A stretch of 64,000 bases of DNA from Nocardioides sp. CFH 31398 (GTDB lineage Bacteria; Actinomycetota; Actinomycetes; Propionibacteriales; Nocardioidaceae): assembly GCF_022436705.1 (NCBI RefSeq), contig NZ_JAKUHT010000001.1, forward strand, positions 186,001 to 250,000, read 5' to 3'. Under the pieces are notes generated by a model that was not told where the DNA came from, made no database searches, and worked only from the letters and a program-made list of their open reading frames with translations. The position numbers were made by a program, and so were the translations under genes. Positions 1 through 7,886 of the stretch are shown here, piece by piece (position 1 is the first letter of the stretch; every line of letters begins with the position of its first letter).

Positions 1-402
1 ATGCTGCTCGGCGTCATGGTGACGTCGTTCGCCCTCGCCGGCTACGACGACTTCGTCGACGGCCTGGACTCCGACACCGGCGGCGCGGTCGTCGTGGGGG
101 CGTTCGTCCTCATGGTCACGCTCGGCGCGGTCGGCGTGCTCGGCGGCGTCCTCACGCTGCGCCGCAGCGTCGCGGGTCGCGTCCTGCTGACCGTCATGTC
201 CAGCCTGGCCGCGGTGTTCTGGCTCTTCACGATCACCGCGATCGTGACCGTCGTGCCGCTCGTGGCGTCCGTCGCGACGGTCGTGCTGCTGTACGTCGGG
301 GGCGCGAACGACTGGTTCGCCCGCCGCCTCCCGGCGAACGCCGGCACGGCGCCGGGACCGTACGGCGGACCGCCGTACGGCGGCCCGCCCCAGCGCTGGT
401 GA
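1..402 (+). CDS. Small integral membrane protein, possibly cut at its 5' end
   Basis: Function is unknown. The reading frame is open from the first base of the window. An ATG stands at position 1, but the true start may lie upstream. The 133 visible residues hold three to four hydrophobic segments and end in a Pro/Gly/Tyr-rich tail with a PYGGPP repeat, a low-complexity end common on actinobacterial membrane proteins. The stop overlaps the next gene's GTG in a GTGA, so the two are probably translationally coupled. The next product has the same layout and a similar tail motif (ANDWFARRL here, ASAWFAAGL there), so the pair look like tandem paralogues. Confidence 0.65.
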   Translation: MLLGVMVTSFALAGYDDFVDGLDSDTGGAVVVGAFVLMVTLGAVGVLGGVLTLRRSVAGRVLLTVMSSLAAVFWLFTITAIVTVVPLVASVATVVLLYVGGANDWFARRLPANAGTAPGPYGGPPYGGPPQRW

Positions 403-920
403 CGACACCCGGCCCGCCCTGGCCGGTGCCGCGGTCGGTGCCCGCGCGTCCGGGGGCCGTGACGACCGCGGGCGTCCTCACGATGCTGTTCGGGATCTTC
501 GGGGTGCTCGCGTCCTTCGTGGTCGGCGGCCTCGTCGCCGTCCTCGGCCTCGTGATCGACGCCCTCGCCGGCAGCACCGGCGACGGCCCGCCGGAGCAGG
601 GCGTGACCCCCGTGCTGGTGGTCGCGGCCGTGGTCGTCGTCGCGGTGGGCGTGCTCCTCAGCGGCCTGCACGTGCTGCTCGGCGTCCGCGTGATGCGGGG
701 CGGGGCCGTCGCGCGGGTCGTCCTCACGATCTGGGACGCGCTGCTCGCCCTGGCCGGGGTCGCGGTGGTGGTCCTGACGCTGGTGGCCGCGCTGGACGGC
801 GGCGGATCGGTGGAGCTGGTGGTGCTGCCTCTGCTCGGCGCCGCGGTGCCCGTCGCCGTGGTGGTGTGCCTCTGGGTGCCCGCCGCGAGCGCCTGGTTCG
901 CCGCGGGGCTCAGGCCGTGA
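399..920 (+). CDS. Four-helix integral membrane protein, paralogue of the preceding gene
   Basis: I do not recognise a family function. The 173-residue protein has a short Pro-rich cytoplasmic start followed by about four strongly hydrophobic segments (roughly 22-52, 68-92, 105-130 and 140-165). The GTG start overlaps the stop of the preceding gene by 4 bases. The end overlaps the convergent aminotransferase gene by 11 bases. Similarity to the upstream protein suggests a local duplication, and the two may form a membrane complex; this last point is inference. Confidence 0.7.
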   Translation: MTTPGPPWPVPRSVPARPGAVTTAGVLTMLFGIFGVLASFVVGGLVAVLGLVIDALAGSTGDGPPEQGVTPVLVVAAVVVVAVGVLLSGLHVLLGVRVMRGGAVARVVLTIWDALLALAGVAVVVLTLVAALDGGGSVELVVLPLLGAAVPVAVVVCLWVPAASAWFAAGLRP

Positions 921-2103
921 GGTCGGCCCGCGCGAGCCGCTCGAGGCCCTCCTCGATGACCGGGCGGTCCTTGGAGAAGGTCCACCGGACGAGCGTGCGG
1001 CCCCCACCGGGGGCGTCGGGCCGGTCGTAGAAGATCGGCAGCGGGATCGCCACCACGCCGGCCCGCTCGGGCAGCGCGGCGCAGAAGGTGTCGGCGTCGT
1101 CCCAGCCCAGGGGAGCGACGTCGGTGAGCTCGAAGTACGTCCCCTCGGCGGGTCGCGCGGGCAGCCCCACGGCGGCGAGACCCTCCACCAGCAGGTCGCG
1201 GCGCGAGGCGAGGTCCGCGGCGAGCGCCTTCGGCCAGTGGTCGTGGGAGTCCAGCGCGACGGCGACCGCCGGCTGCAGCGGCGCCCCCGAGGTGAAGGTC
1301 AGCCACTGCTTGGCGTCGAGCACCGCCCGCACCAGGGGGGCGGGGCCGGTCGCCCACCCGACCTTCCAGCCGGTCAGCGACCACGACTTCCCGACGCTGG
1401 ACAGCGTCAACGTCCGCTCCGCCATGCCGGGCAGGGTCGAGATCGGGACGTGCTCGTGGTGGTCGAAGACCAGGTGCTCGTAGACCTCGTCGGCGATGAC
1501 GAGGACGTCGTGGCGACGCGCCAGCGTCGCGATCGCCTCCAGCTCGGTGCGGGTCAGCACCGTCCCGGTCGGGTTGTGCGGCGAGTTCAGCAGGATCGCC
1601 CGGGTGCCGTCGCCGACCGCCGCCTCGAGCTCGGCGACGTCGAGCCGGAAGTCCGGGGCCCGGAGGGCGACGGGGCGGCGCACGGCGCCGGCCATCTGGA
1701 GCATCGCGGGGTAGGAGTCGTAGAACGGCTCGACGACGACGACCTCGTCACCGGGCTCGACGAGCCCGAGGACCGCGGCCGCCACGCCCTCGGTGACCCC
1801 CGTGGTCACCACGACCTCGGTGTCGGGGTCGAGCTCGATGCCGTAGTGGCGGTGCTGGTGGGCCGCGACGGCCTGCCGGAGCGCCGGGAGGCCGATGCCG
1901 GGCGCGTACTGGTTCGCGCCGGTCCGCAGCGCCTCGACCGCGGCCTCGCGGACCTCCGCGGGCCCGTCGGCGTCGGGGAACCCCTGCCCCAGGTTGACCG
2001 AGCCGGTGGAGACCGCGAGCGCCGACATCCGCGTGAAGATGGTCGGGGCGATCCCGTCGAGACGCGAGGCCGTGCGGACGGTCCGAGAGGTGCTCGTCTC
2101 CAT
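910..2103 (-). CDS. Class I/II PLP-dependent aminotransferase, DapC-like
   Basis: This is a fold-type I aminotransferase of 397 residues. It has the substrate-side NLGQGFPDADGP segment near residue 37, NSPHNPTG at 173-180, the PLP-contacting DEVYEH at 205-210, the Schiff-base lysine K239 in SSVGKSWSLTGWK, and an Arg near the C-terminus (LVRWTFSK). The N-terminal and FYDSY segments resemble what I recall of M. tuberculosis Rv0858c, N-succinyldiaminopimelate aminotransferase DapC of lysine/DAP synthesis. Related kynurenine and methionine aminotransferases share the same motifs, so the substrate is not certain. I chose the ATG at 2103; an upstream in-frame start exists but encodes an unlikely Cys/Pro-rich leader. 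It lies alone on this strand and converges with the membrane protein gene. Confidence 0.85.
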   Translation of the reverse strand: METSTSRTVRTASRLDGIAPTIFTRMSALAVSTGSVNLGQGFPDADGPAEVREAAVEALRTGANQYAPGIGLPALRQAVAAHQHRHYGIELDPDTEVVVTTGVTEGVAAAVLGLVEPGDEVVVVEPFYDSYPAMLQMAGAVRRPVALRAPDFRLDVAELEAAVGDGTRAILLNSPHNPTGTVLTRTELEAIATLARRHDVLVIADEVYEHLVFDHHEHVPISTLPGMAERTLTLSSVGKSWSLTGWKVGWATGPAPLVRAVLDAKQWLTFTSGAPLQPAVAVALDSHDHWPKALAADLASRRDLLVEGLAAVGLPARPAEGTYFELTDVAPLGWDDADTFCAALPERAGVVAIPLPIFYDRPDAPGGGRTLVRWTFSKDRPVIEEGLERLARADLTA

Positions 2104-2138
2104 TCGGTGAAGACAACCACACGCCCGGGGGGCGGGGT

Positions 2139-2144
2139 TAGCCT
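2139..2144 (+). promoter_or_regulatory. Candidate -10 box upstream of the sortase gene
   Basis: TAGCCT lies 35 bases before the chosen GTG start, in the short gap between the divergent aminotransferase and sortase genes. It matches the TANNNT form seen before many genes in this window. No convincing -35 was found. Confidence 0.3.
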
Positions 2145-2179
2145 CCTGTGGTGGGCAGGGGTGCACGACGCGGACGGGC

Positions 2180-2869
2180 GTGGGCGGCGTGAGGGCCCTC
2201 GGCGCCCTCCTCGTGCTCGCCGGCCTCGCGGCGCTCGGGTGGTACGGCTGGGAGATGTGGGGGACGACGTACGTCGCCCAGCAGAAGCACGGTGACGTCG
2301 TCGACGCCCTCGAGCGCGACTGGGAGGCCGGACGCCGGGTCGCCTCGGTGGACGGCGAGGAGGCGGGCGCCGTCGTCCGGATCCCGCGCTTCGGCGACGA
2401 CTACGCCGTCCCGGTGCTGGAGGGTGTGGGCGACGACGTCCTGGCCACCGGGTACGGCCACTTCCCGGAGGCCGTCGGCCCCGGCGAGCGCGGCAACTAC
2501 GCGATCGCGGCGCACCGCGTCACCCACGGCGAGCCGCTGCGCGACATGCCGGAGCTGCAGCCGGGCGACGAGGTGGTCGTCGACACCGCCTCGACGCGAT
2601 ACACCTACCGGCTCACCAGCGGCGGGGACGACCTCGTGGTGGGCATGGAGGACTACTGGGTGGTCGACGAGGTCCCCGACAACCCCGTCGAGGGCGGCGT
2701 CGAGCCGGCACAGCGGCCCGGTCAGCGGCTGCTCACCCTGACCACCTGCGCGTCGGTCTTCGAGACCACCGAGCGCATGGTGGCCTTCGGCGTGCTCGTC
2801 GACAGCCGCCCGCGCGAGGCCGCGACCGCGGCGTCCGCCCCGGCCGGGCCCGGTTCGGACCGCCGGTAG
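2180..2869 (+). CDS. Class E sortase
   Basis: This is a membrane-anchored transpeptidase expected to cleave sorting signals of secreted proteins and attach them to peptidoglycan outside the membrane. The 229-residue protein has one N-terminal transmembrane helix (about 5-25) and a sortase beta-barrel. The catalytic His is H112 in AAHRVTHG, the Cys is C190 in TLTTC, and the Arg is R199 in ERMVAFG. The usual TLTTCHP context is changed to TLTTCAS. A second in-frame GTG at 2189 is an alternative start. The stop TAG doubles as part of the -10-like TAGCCT before dedA, which starts 10 bases later. No obvious sortase substrate lies next to it. Confidence 0.9.
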   Translation: MGGVRALGALLVLAGLAALGWYGWEMWGTTYVAQQKHGDVVDALERDWEAGRRVASVDGEEAGAVVRIPRFGDDYAVPVLEGVGDDVLATGYGHFPEAVGPGERGNYAIAAHRVTHGEPLRDMPELQPGDEVVVDTASTRYTYRLTSGGDDLVVGMEDYWVVDEVPDNPVEGGVEPAQRPGQRLLTLTTCASVFETTERMVAFGVLVDSRPREAATAASAPAGPGSDRR

Positions 2870-2872
2870 CCT
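2867..2872 (+). promoter_or_regulatory. -10-like TAGCCT placed for a leaderless dedA mRNA
   Basis: The hexamer ends 7 bases before the GTG of dedA and shares its first three bases with the sortase stop codon. There is no Shine-Dalgarno sequence between it and the start. Transcription would begin at or next to the GTG. Confidence 0.45.
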
Positions 2873-2879
2873 CGCCCAC

Positions 2880-3542
2880 GTGATCACCGCCGTCGCCGCC
2901 GCCCCAGACCCCTCGGGCCAGGAGCTGAGCGGCATCGCCGGCTGGGCCGTCGACCTCATGGAGCGCCTCGGCGCCGTCGGCGCGGGGATCATCGTGGCGC
3001 TGGAGAACCTCTTCCCGCCGATCCCCAGCGAGATCATCCTGCCGCTGGCGGGGTTCACCGCGAGCCAGGGGGACTTCACCCTCGCCTCCGCGCTGTTCTG
3101 GACCACCGCGGGGTCCGTCGTCGGCGCGCTGCTCCTCTACTGGATCGGCGCGGCGTTCGGCCGCGAGCGCATGTACTGGGTGTGGGAGCGGATGCCGCTG
3201 GTCAAGACCGAGGACCTGGAGAAGACCGAGGCCTGGTTCGCCCGGCACGGCCGCAAGGCGGTGTTCTTCGGGAGGATGATCCCGATCTTCCGCAGCCTCA
3301 TCTCCGTGCCCGCGGGCATCGAGCGGATGCCGCTGGTGCAGTTCCTCGGCCTCACGCTCGCCGGCAGCCTGATCTGGAACACGATCTTCGTGCTCCTGGG
3401 TTACTACCTCGGCGAGAACTGGGAGGCGATCGAGCCCGTGATGGGCGTCGTCCAGTACGTCGTCATCGGCGTCACCGTGGCGCTCCTGGCGTGGTGGCTG
3501 GTCAACCGCGTCCGCTCCATCCGGCACAAGCGCGCCGCCTGA
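2880..3542 (+). CDS. DedA-family membrane protein
   Basis: DedA (VTT/SNARE-associated) proteins are polytopic membrane proteins implicated in lipid carrier recycling and proton-linked transport. This 220-residue member has the family signatures ENLFPPIPSE (42-51), a reentrant-type segment, and FGRMIPIFRSLISVPAG (130-146) containing the conserved Gly-Arg and Phe-Arg pairs. It ends with hydrophobic segments and a short basic tail. The gene starts with GTG 10 bases after the sortase stop and appears to have its own promoter. In M. tuberculosis a DedA gene also lies near fba, as here. Confidence 0.9.
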   Translation: MITAVAAAPDPSGQELSGIAGWAVDLMERLGAVGAGIIVALENLFPPIPSEIILPLAGFTASQGDFTLASALFWTTAGSVVGALLLYWIGAAFGRERMYWVWERMPLVKTEDLEKTEAWFARHGRKAVFFGRMIPIFRSLISVPAGIERMPLVQFLGLTLAGSLIWNTIFVLLGYYLGENWEAIEPVMGVVQYVVIGVTVALLAWWLVNRVRSIRHKRAA

Positions 3543-3552
3543 GGCGCGCGAC

Positions 3553-3558
3553 TAGGGT
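3553..3558 (+). promoter_or_regulatory. -10-like TAGGGT placed for a leaderless pyrE mRNA
   Basis: The hexamer ends 8 bases before the GTG of pyrE. No Shine-Dalgarno sequence is present, and the spacing fits transcription starting at the GTG. Confidence 0.5.
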
Positions 3559-3566
3559 GGGCGTCC

Positions 3567-4094
3567 GTGACCGACGACCAGCTCGCCCGTGACGTCGACG
3601 CGGTCTGCCGCCTGAGCGGGGAGTTCACGCTCCGCTCGGGGCAGGTCAGCAGCGAGTACTTCGACAAGTACCTCTTCGAGTCCGACCCGCTCCTGCTCGC
3701 CAGGGTGGCCGACGCGATGGTGCCGCTCGTGCCCGAAGGCACCCAGCTGCTCGGCGGTCTCGAGCTCGGCGGCGTCCCCATCGCCACGGCGGTGTCGGCG
3801 CGGACGATGCTGCCCGCGCTCTTCGTGCGCAAGAAGGCGAAGGAGTACGGCACCGCCAAGCTCGCCGAGGGCCCGGACGTCGCGGGCCGCCGGGTCACCC
3901 TCGTCGAGGACGTCGTCACCACCGGCGGGGCCGTCCGCGACGCCACCCGCGCGCTGCGCGACGCCGGCGCCGTCGTCGAGGTCGTCGTGTGCGCCATCGA
4001 CCGCAGCCCCGCCGGCGAGAACCCCCTCGCGGACGTCGGGCTCGAGGTCCGGCCGGTGCTCACGAAGGCGCAGCTCGACGCCGCGCGTGGCTGA
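3567..4094 (+). CDS. pyrE: Orotate phosphoribosyltransferase
   Basis: It catalyses orotate plus PRPP to OMP in de novo pyrimidine synthesis, in the cytoplasm. The 175-residue length is normal. The PRPP-binding motif is TLVEDVVTTGGAV (111-123), and the flexible catalytic loop has the RKKAKEYGT segment (88-96). The GTG start is supported by the leaderless-type -10 just upstream. The 3' end overlaps the start of the methyltransferase gene by 8 bases, so the two are co-transcribed. M. tuberculosis has the same pyrE/SpoU-methyltransferase neighbourhood (Rv0382c/Rv0380c). Confidence 0.95.
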   Translation: MTDDQLARDVDAVCRLSGEFTLRSGQVSSEYFDKYLFESDPLLLARVADAMVPLVPEGTQLLGGLELGGVPIATAVSARTMLPALFVRKKAKEYGTAKLAEGPDVAGRRVTLVEDVVTTGGAVRDATRALRDAGAVVEVVVCAIDRSPAGENPLADVGLEVRPVLTKAQLDAARG

Positions 4095-4848
4095 GACCGA
4101 CCCGACCGAGGACCCGGCCGAGGACCCGGCCGACGACCTGGCCGACGACCCGGCCGACGACCTGGCCGACGACAGGGCGGACGAGCGGGCGCCGTACGAC
4201 CCGATGCCCCACGGCCCGCCCGAGGTCGGCGTCGGGCCCTGGCCCGGCGGCCGTGACGCGTGGCCCGACGAGGACCACCACGACCCGCGGCTGCTCGCCG
4301 AGGGCGACCGTCGCAACGTCGTCGACCGCTACCGCTACTGGCGGATGGAGGCGATCGTCGCCGACCTCGACACCCGCCGCCACGGCTTCCACGTCGCCAT
4401 CGAGAACTGGCAGCACGACTTCAACATCGGCACGATCGTCCGCTCGGCCAACGCGTTCCTCGCTGCGGAGGTGCACGTCGTCGGCAACCGCCGGTGGAAC
4501 CGCCGCGGCGCGATGGTCACCGACCGCTACCAGCACGTGCGCCACCACCCCGACGTCCCGGCGCTGAAGGACTACCTGGGGAGCCTGGACGGGCCCGACG
4601 GCGTCCCGCTGTGGGGCATCGACAACCTGCCCGGCTCGCTGCCGCTGGAGTCCGCCGACCTGCCGCGCCGGGTGTGCCTGCTGTTCGGGCAGGAGGGACC
4701 GGGACTGTCGGAGCAGGCCCGCTCGGTCGTCGACGGCACGTTCTCGATCGCCCAGTACGGCTCGACGCGGTCGATCAACGCCTCCGCGGCCGCGGCGATC
4801 GCCATGCACGCCTGGATCCGCGCGCACGCCGGACCGCCGACCGCCTAG
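4087..4848 (+). CDS. SpoU/TrmH-family RNA 2'-O-methyltransferase with acidic repeat leader
   Basis: This is an AdoMet-dependent SPOUT (knotted) methyltransferase acting on rRNA or tRNA ribose. The three family motifs are visible: NIGTIVRSANAF (113-124), LLFGQEGPGLS (199-209) and IAQYGSTRSINASAAAAIAM (221-240). The first 35 residues are a run of DPADD/LADD units encoded by 12-base repeats (about 4105-4177); this acidic tail is variable and probably not structured. If translation began further in, the core would be intact, so the start is uncertain. The exact RNA target cannot be told from sequence. Confidence 0.85.
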   Translation: MAETDPTEDPAEDPADDLADDPADDLADDRADERAPYDPMPHGPPEVGVGPWPGGRDAWPDEDHHDPRLLAEGDRRNVVDRYRYWRMEAIVADLDTRRHGFHVAIENWQHDFNIGTIVRSANAFLAAEVHVVGNRRWNRRGAMVTDRYQHVRHHPDVPALKDYLGSLDGPDGVPLWGIDNLPGSLPLESADLPRRVCLLFGQEGPGLSEQARSVVDGTFSIAQYGSTRSINASAAAAIAMHAWIRAHAGPPTA

Positions 4849-4851
4849 CGT
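4846..4851 (+). promoter_or_regulatory. -10-like TAGCGT before the START-domain gene
   Basis: The hexamer shares the TAG stop of the methyltransferase gene and ends 7 bases before the ATG at 4859, the spacing seen for predicted leaderless genes here. Confidence 0.35.
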
Positions 4852-4858
4852 CTCGACC

Positions 4859-5356
4859 ATGAGCACCCCGCAGACACCCGAGCTGACCCGCCGCGAGTCC
4901 GTCGTCGTCGACGCGACGCCCGCCGAGGTCTACGACCTCGTCACCAGCATCGAGCGGACCGGCGAGTGGAGCCCCGTGTGCACCTCCTGCGCGTGGGAGC
5001 CGCCGCACGACGGCCCCCGGGTGGGGGCGTGGTTCACCGGCCGCAACGAGAAGGGCACCCGGGTGTGGGAGACCCGCTCGCAGGTCGTCGAGGCCGAGCC
5101 CGGACGCTCGTTCGCGTGGCTGGTGGGCGGCGCGTTCGTGCGGTGGGGCTACGAGCTCGCCCCGCTGGACGACGGTCGTACCGAGCTGACCGAGACCTGG
5201 GAGTTCCTGCCCGAGGGCCTCGCGATGTTCCGCGACAAGTACGGCGACGACGCCGACGCGCAGGTCGCCGACGCGCAGGTCGCCGACCGGGCCTCCGACG
5301 CCCACGCCGGCATCCCGGCCACGCTCGCCACGCTCAAGCGGATCCTGGAGTCCTGA
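4859..5356 (+). CDS. SRPBCC (START-like) superfamily protein
   Basis: This is a polyketide-cyclase/START-like small ligand-binding fold protein of 165 residues. The pattern TRRESVVVDATPAEVYDLVTSIERTG at the N-terminus, a central WE-rich sheet and TELTETWEF near residue 105 are typical of the family. The ligand is unknown. A 15-base direct duplication encodes AQVADAQVAD near residue 135, a slippage-type expansion in the last helix. It lies between the methyltransferase and a convergent DUF2867 gene. Confidence 0.8.
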   Translation: MSTPQTPELTRRESVVVDATPAEVYDLVTSIERTGEWSPVCTSCAWEPPHDGPRVGAWFTGRNEKGTRVWETRSQVVEAEPGRSFAWLVGGAFVRWGYELAPLDDGRTELTETWEFLPEGLAMFRDKYGDDADAQVADAQVADRASDAHAGIPATLATLKRILES

Positions 5357-5384
5357 GGCCCCGGGCCCGTCCGGGTCCCGCGCC

Positions 5385-5894
5385 TCAGCGCAGCCCGGGC
5401 GGCGTGCGCCCCCGGGTTGGGGCGGCCACGGCGTCCAGGACGTCCGCGCAGGTCCGGCGGTGCACCCACTCCATCAGCGTCTCCCGTGCAGGCAGGTCGA
5501 CGACGAGGTAGGCGACGCCCACGACCCCGGCGGGGTCGAACCGCACGGACTGGGTGAGCTCGCACCCGCCGGTCACCACGGGGGTCACCTCGGTGGTGAA
5601 GGTGACCCGCCCCGGCGCGCGGACCGTCGCCTCCATCACCAGGCGCCGGCGCGAGCGGTCCGCCTCGCGCACCAGCCAGAAGCCGGCCCGGTCGCCGGTG
5701 CGCAGCTCCGCGCCACCCGGCGCCGGGTGGTCGCGGTCCTGCCCGCCGGCGAGCCGGTCGAGCAGGTCGCGGAAGCGGAAGGGGATCGCGTCGAGGTACC
5801 ACCGCGGTCCTGCGCGGCCGTCGGCCACGGTCGCCCACGCGACGTCGGGGTCGGCGTCCAGGCCGGTGGAGCGCGTGCTCGTCCTCGGGGTCAC
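5385..5894 (-). CDS. DUF2867 domain protein
   Basis: This 169-residue protein matches the DUF2867 pattern as I know it: an aspartate/tryptophan-rich start, the IPFRFRDLLDRLAGG segment around residue 40, ELRTGDRAGFWLVREAD, and a C-terminal FDPAGVVGVAYL motif. DUF2867 domains are often fused to NAD-dependent epimerases and may bind a small hydrophobic ligand; the function is unknown. The start is GTG at 5894. It is divergent from the DsbA-like gene with only 35 bases between them, so their promoters must overlap. Confidence 0.75.
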   Translation of the reverse strand: MTPRTSTRSTGLDADPDVAWATVADGRAGPRWYLDAIPFRFRDLLDRLAGGQDRDHPAPGGAELRTGDRAGFWLVREADRSRRRLVMEATVRAPGRVTFTTEVTPVVTGGCELTQSVRFDPAGVVGVAYLVVDLPARETLMEWVHRRTCADVLDAVAAPTRGRTPPGLR

Positions 5895-5929
5895 GCGCGG
5901 ACGGTACCCAGCCGTGCCAGGCTCGTGGG

Positions 5930-6655
5930 GTGACCGACCTGCGCTTCTACCTCGACCCCGTCTGCCCGTTCGCCTGGCTCACCAGCCGCTGGGTGCGCAC
6001 CGTCGCCGCGCAGCGCGACTACGACGTGGAGTGGCGCTTCATCTCGCTGCGGCTGCTCAACGCCCACGTCGACTACGACGCGCAGTTCCCGCCCGAGTAC
6101 GAGGCCGGGCACACGGCGGGGCTGCGGGTGCTGCGGCTGCTGCACCGCGTCCGCGAGGAGCACGGCAACGACGCCGTCGAGCGTCTCCACGCGGCGTACG
6201 GCCACCGGATCTTCGAGGCGTCCGACAGCGCCGACCTCGACGCCGGGTACCGCGGCACCGCCCCGCTCGTCGCCCCGCTGCTGGACGAGGTGGGCCTGCC
6301 GGCGGACCTCGTCGACGCCCTGGACGACGACGCGCGCGACGCGGCGCTGCAGGCGGAGACCGACGAGGCGCTCGCGCTGACGGGCAAGGACGTCGGGACG
6401 CCGATCCTGCACGTCGAGCCGGACGCCGAGGACGGCGGCACGGGGTTCTTCGGCCCCGTCATCAGCCGCCTCCCCGACGAGCGGCAGGCCGCGGAGCTGT
6501 GGGAGCACGTGGTCGCCCTGGCCCGCTTCGGCGGCTTCACGGAGCTGAAGCGGAGCCTGCGTGAGCGCCCGCAGCTGGCGTCGTTCGGCGTGACGGCCGG
6601 TGAGGCCGGGACGGTCGAGGACTGGCACGGCGGCAGCCGTCGCCAGCACCGGTGA
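5930..6655 (+). CDS. DsbA-family thioredoxin-fold protein, Rv2466c-like, with a single active-site Cys
   Basis: The 241-residue protein has the DSBA-like fold with a long helical insertion. It resembles the actinobacterial mycothiol-dependent nitroreductase/reductase family of Rv2466c. The N-terminal FYLDPVCPFAWLTSRW aligns with the CPWC active site of that family, but the second Cys is replaced by Ala (C12-P-F-A15). A monothiol mechanism (mycothiol-linked) would still be possible, or the oxidoreductase function may be lost. The start is GTG at 5930. It has no signal peptide, so it is cytoplasmic, unlike exported DsbA. It ends 91 bases before fba. Confidence 0.75.
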   Translation: MTDLRFYLDPVCPFAWLTSRWVRTVAAQRDYDVEWRFISLRLLNAHVDYDAQFPPEYEAGHTAGLRVLRLLHRVREEHGNDAVERLHAAYGHRIFEASDSADLDAGYRGTAPLVAPLLDEVGLPADLVDALDDDARDAALQAETDEALALTGKDVGTPILHVEPDAEDGGTGFFGPVISRLPDERQAAELWEHVVALARFGGFTELKRSLRERPQLASFGVTAGEAGTVEDWHGGSRRQHR

Positions 6656-6746
6656 ACGCCGGTCCCACGGTCGCGCACGACTGAGTAGGGTCGCCGCAAG
6701 CACGCCCCGCACGACCGCCCGCACGACCGCGCCGAAGGAGCCGCAC

Positions 6747-7781
6747 ATGCCGATCGCCACCCCCGAGGTGTACGCCGAGATGCTGGACAAGGCGAAGCAG
6801 AACCAGTTCGCCTACCCCGCCATCAACGTGTCCTCGTCGCAGACGCTGAACGCCGCGCTCAAGGGCTTCGCGGACGCCGGCTCCGACGGCATCATCCAGG
6901 TCTCCACGGGCGGTGCGGAGTACTTCTCCGGCCCCAGCGTCAAGGACATGGTGGTGGGCTCGACCGCCTTCGCGCTGTTCGCCCACGAGGTCGCGCGCTC
7001 CTACCCCGTCAACATCGCGCTGCACACCGACCACTGCCCGAAGGACAAGCTGGACGGCTTCGTGCGCCCGCTGCTCGACCTGTCGCGCGACCGCGTCGAC
7101 CGCGGCCAGAACCCGCTGTTCCAGTCCCACATGTGGGACGGCTCCGCCGTCCCGCTCGACGAGAACCTCGAGATCGCCGAGGACCTCCTCGCCCGCGCCG
7201 CGGCCGCGAAGATCGTGCTCGAGATCGAGGTCGGCGTCGTGGGCGGCGAGGAGGACGGGGTCGAGGGCGGCTCCGGCGACAAGCTCTACTCGACCACGGA
7301 CGACGCGCTGGCCACGGTCCGCGCGCTGGGCACCGGCGAGAAGGGTCGCTACCTGACCGCCCTGACCTTCGGCAACGTCCACGGCGTCTACAAGCCCGGC
7401 AACGTCAAGCTGCGCCCCGAGATCCTGAAGAAGGCGCAGGAGGCGGTCGTCGCGGAGCTCGGGCTCGAGGCCGGCTCCAAGCCCTTCGACCTGGTCTTCC
7501 ACGGCGGCTCCGGCTCCACCGCGGAGGAGATCGGCGCGGCGGTCGACTACGGCGTCATCAAGATGAACGTCGACACCGACACCCAGTACGCCTTCACCCG
7601 CCCCGTCGCGGGCCACATGCTGGCCAACTACGAGGGCGTCCTCAAGGTCGACGGCGAGGTCGGCAACAAGAAGCAGTACGACCCCCGCGCCTGGGGCAAG
7701 GCGGCCGAGGCCGGCATGGCCGAGCGGGTCGTCGAGGCCTGCGAGAACCTCCGCTCGGCGGGCACCTCGGTCAGCGGCTGA
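6747..7781 (+). CDS. fba: Class II fructose-bisphosphate aldolase
   Basis: It cleaves or forms fructose-1,6-bisphosphate from DHAP and GAP in glycolysis and gluconeogenesis, using Zn. The 344-residue protein shows the metal/substrate segments ALHTDHCPKDK, DGSAVPLDENL, VFHGGSGSTAEEI and GVIKMNVDTDTQYA, typical of class IIA enzymes. The ATG at 6747 has a good Shine-Dalgarno GAAGGAG 6 bases upstream; the frame is open further upstream, but that part is not needed. It lies next to DUF3151 and purA, as in M. tuberculosis (Rv0363c, Rv0360c, Rv0357c). A strong hairpin follows the stop. Confidence 0.97.
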   Translation: MPIATPEVYAEMLDKAKQNQFAYPAINVSSSQTLNAALKGFADAGSDGIIQVSTGGAEYFSGPSVKDMVVGSTAFALFAHEVARSYPVNIALHTDHCPKDKLDGFVRPLLDLSRDRVDRGQNPLFQSHMWDGSAVPLDENLEIAEDLLARAAAAKIVLEIEVGVVGGEEDGVEGGSGDKLYSTTDDALATVRALGTGEKGRYLTALTFGNVHGVYKPGNVKLRPEILKKAQEAVVAELGLEAGSKPFDLVFHGGSGSTAEEIGAAVDYGVIKMNVDTDTQYAFTRPVAGHMLANYEGVLKVDGEVGNKKQYDPRAWGKAAEAGMAERVVEACENLRSAGTSVSG

Positions 7782-7788
7782 CCGCGCG

Positions 7789-7818
7789 GCGAGGGGTCGG
7801 TGCCCGCCGGCCCCTCGC
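7789..7818 (+). terminator. Hairpin terminator after fba
   Basis: The arms GCGAGGGGTCGG (7789-7800) and CCGGCCCCTCGC (7807-7818) form a 12-pair stem with one wobble and a 6-base loop, starting 8 bases after the fba stop. No T-tract follows, which is usual for actinobacterial hairpin terminators. Confidence 0.65.
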
Positions 7819-7873
7819 ACGCCGCTCGCCGACTCGCCGCACGTGGCCCTCGCCCGGTGTCGGTGCGGTCCCC

Positions 7874-7879
7874 TACCTT
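7874..7879 (+). promoter_or_regulatory. -10-like TACCTT before the secreted hydrolase gene
   Basis: The hexamer ends 7 bases before the ATG at 7887, with no ribosome binding site between. This fits a leaderless transcript. Confidence 0.45.
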
Positions 7880-7886
7880 GCCGAGT

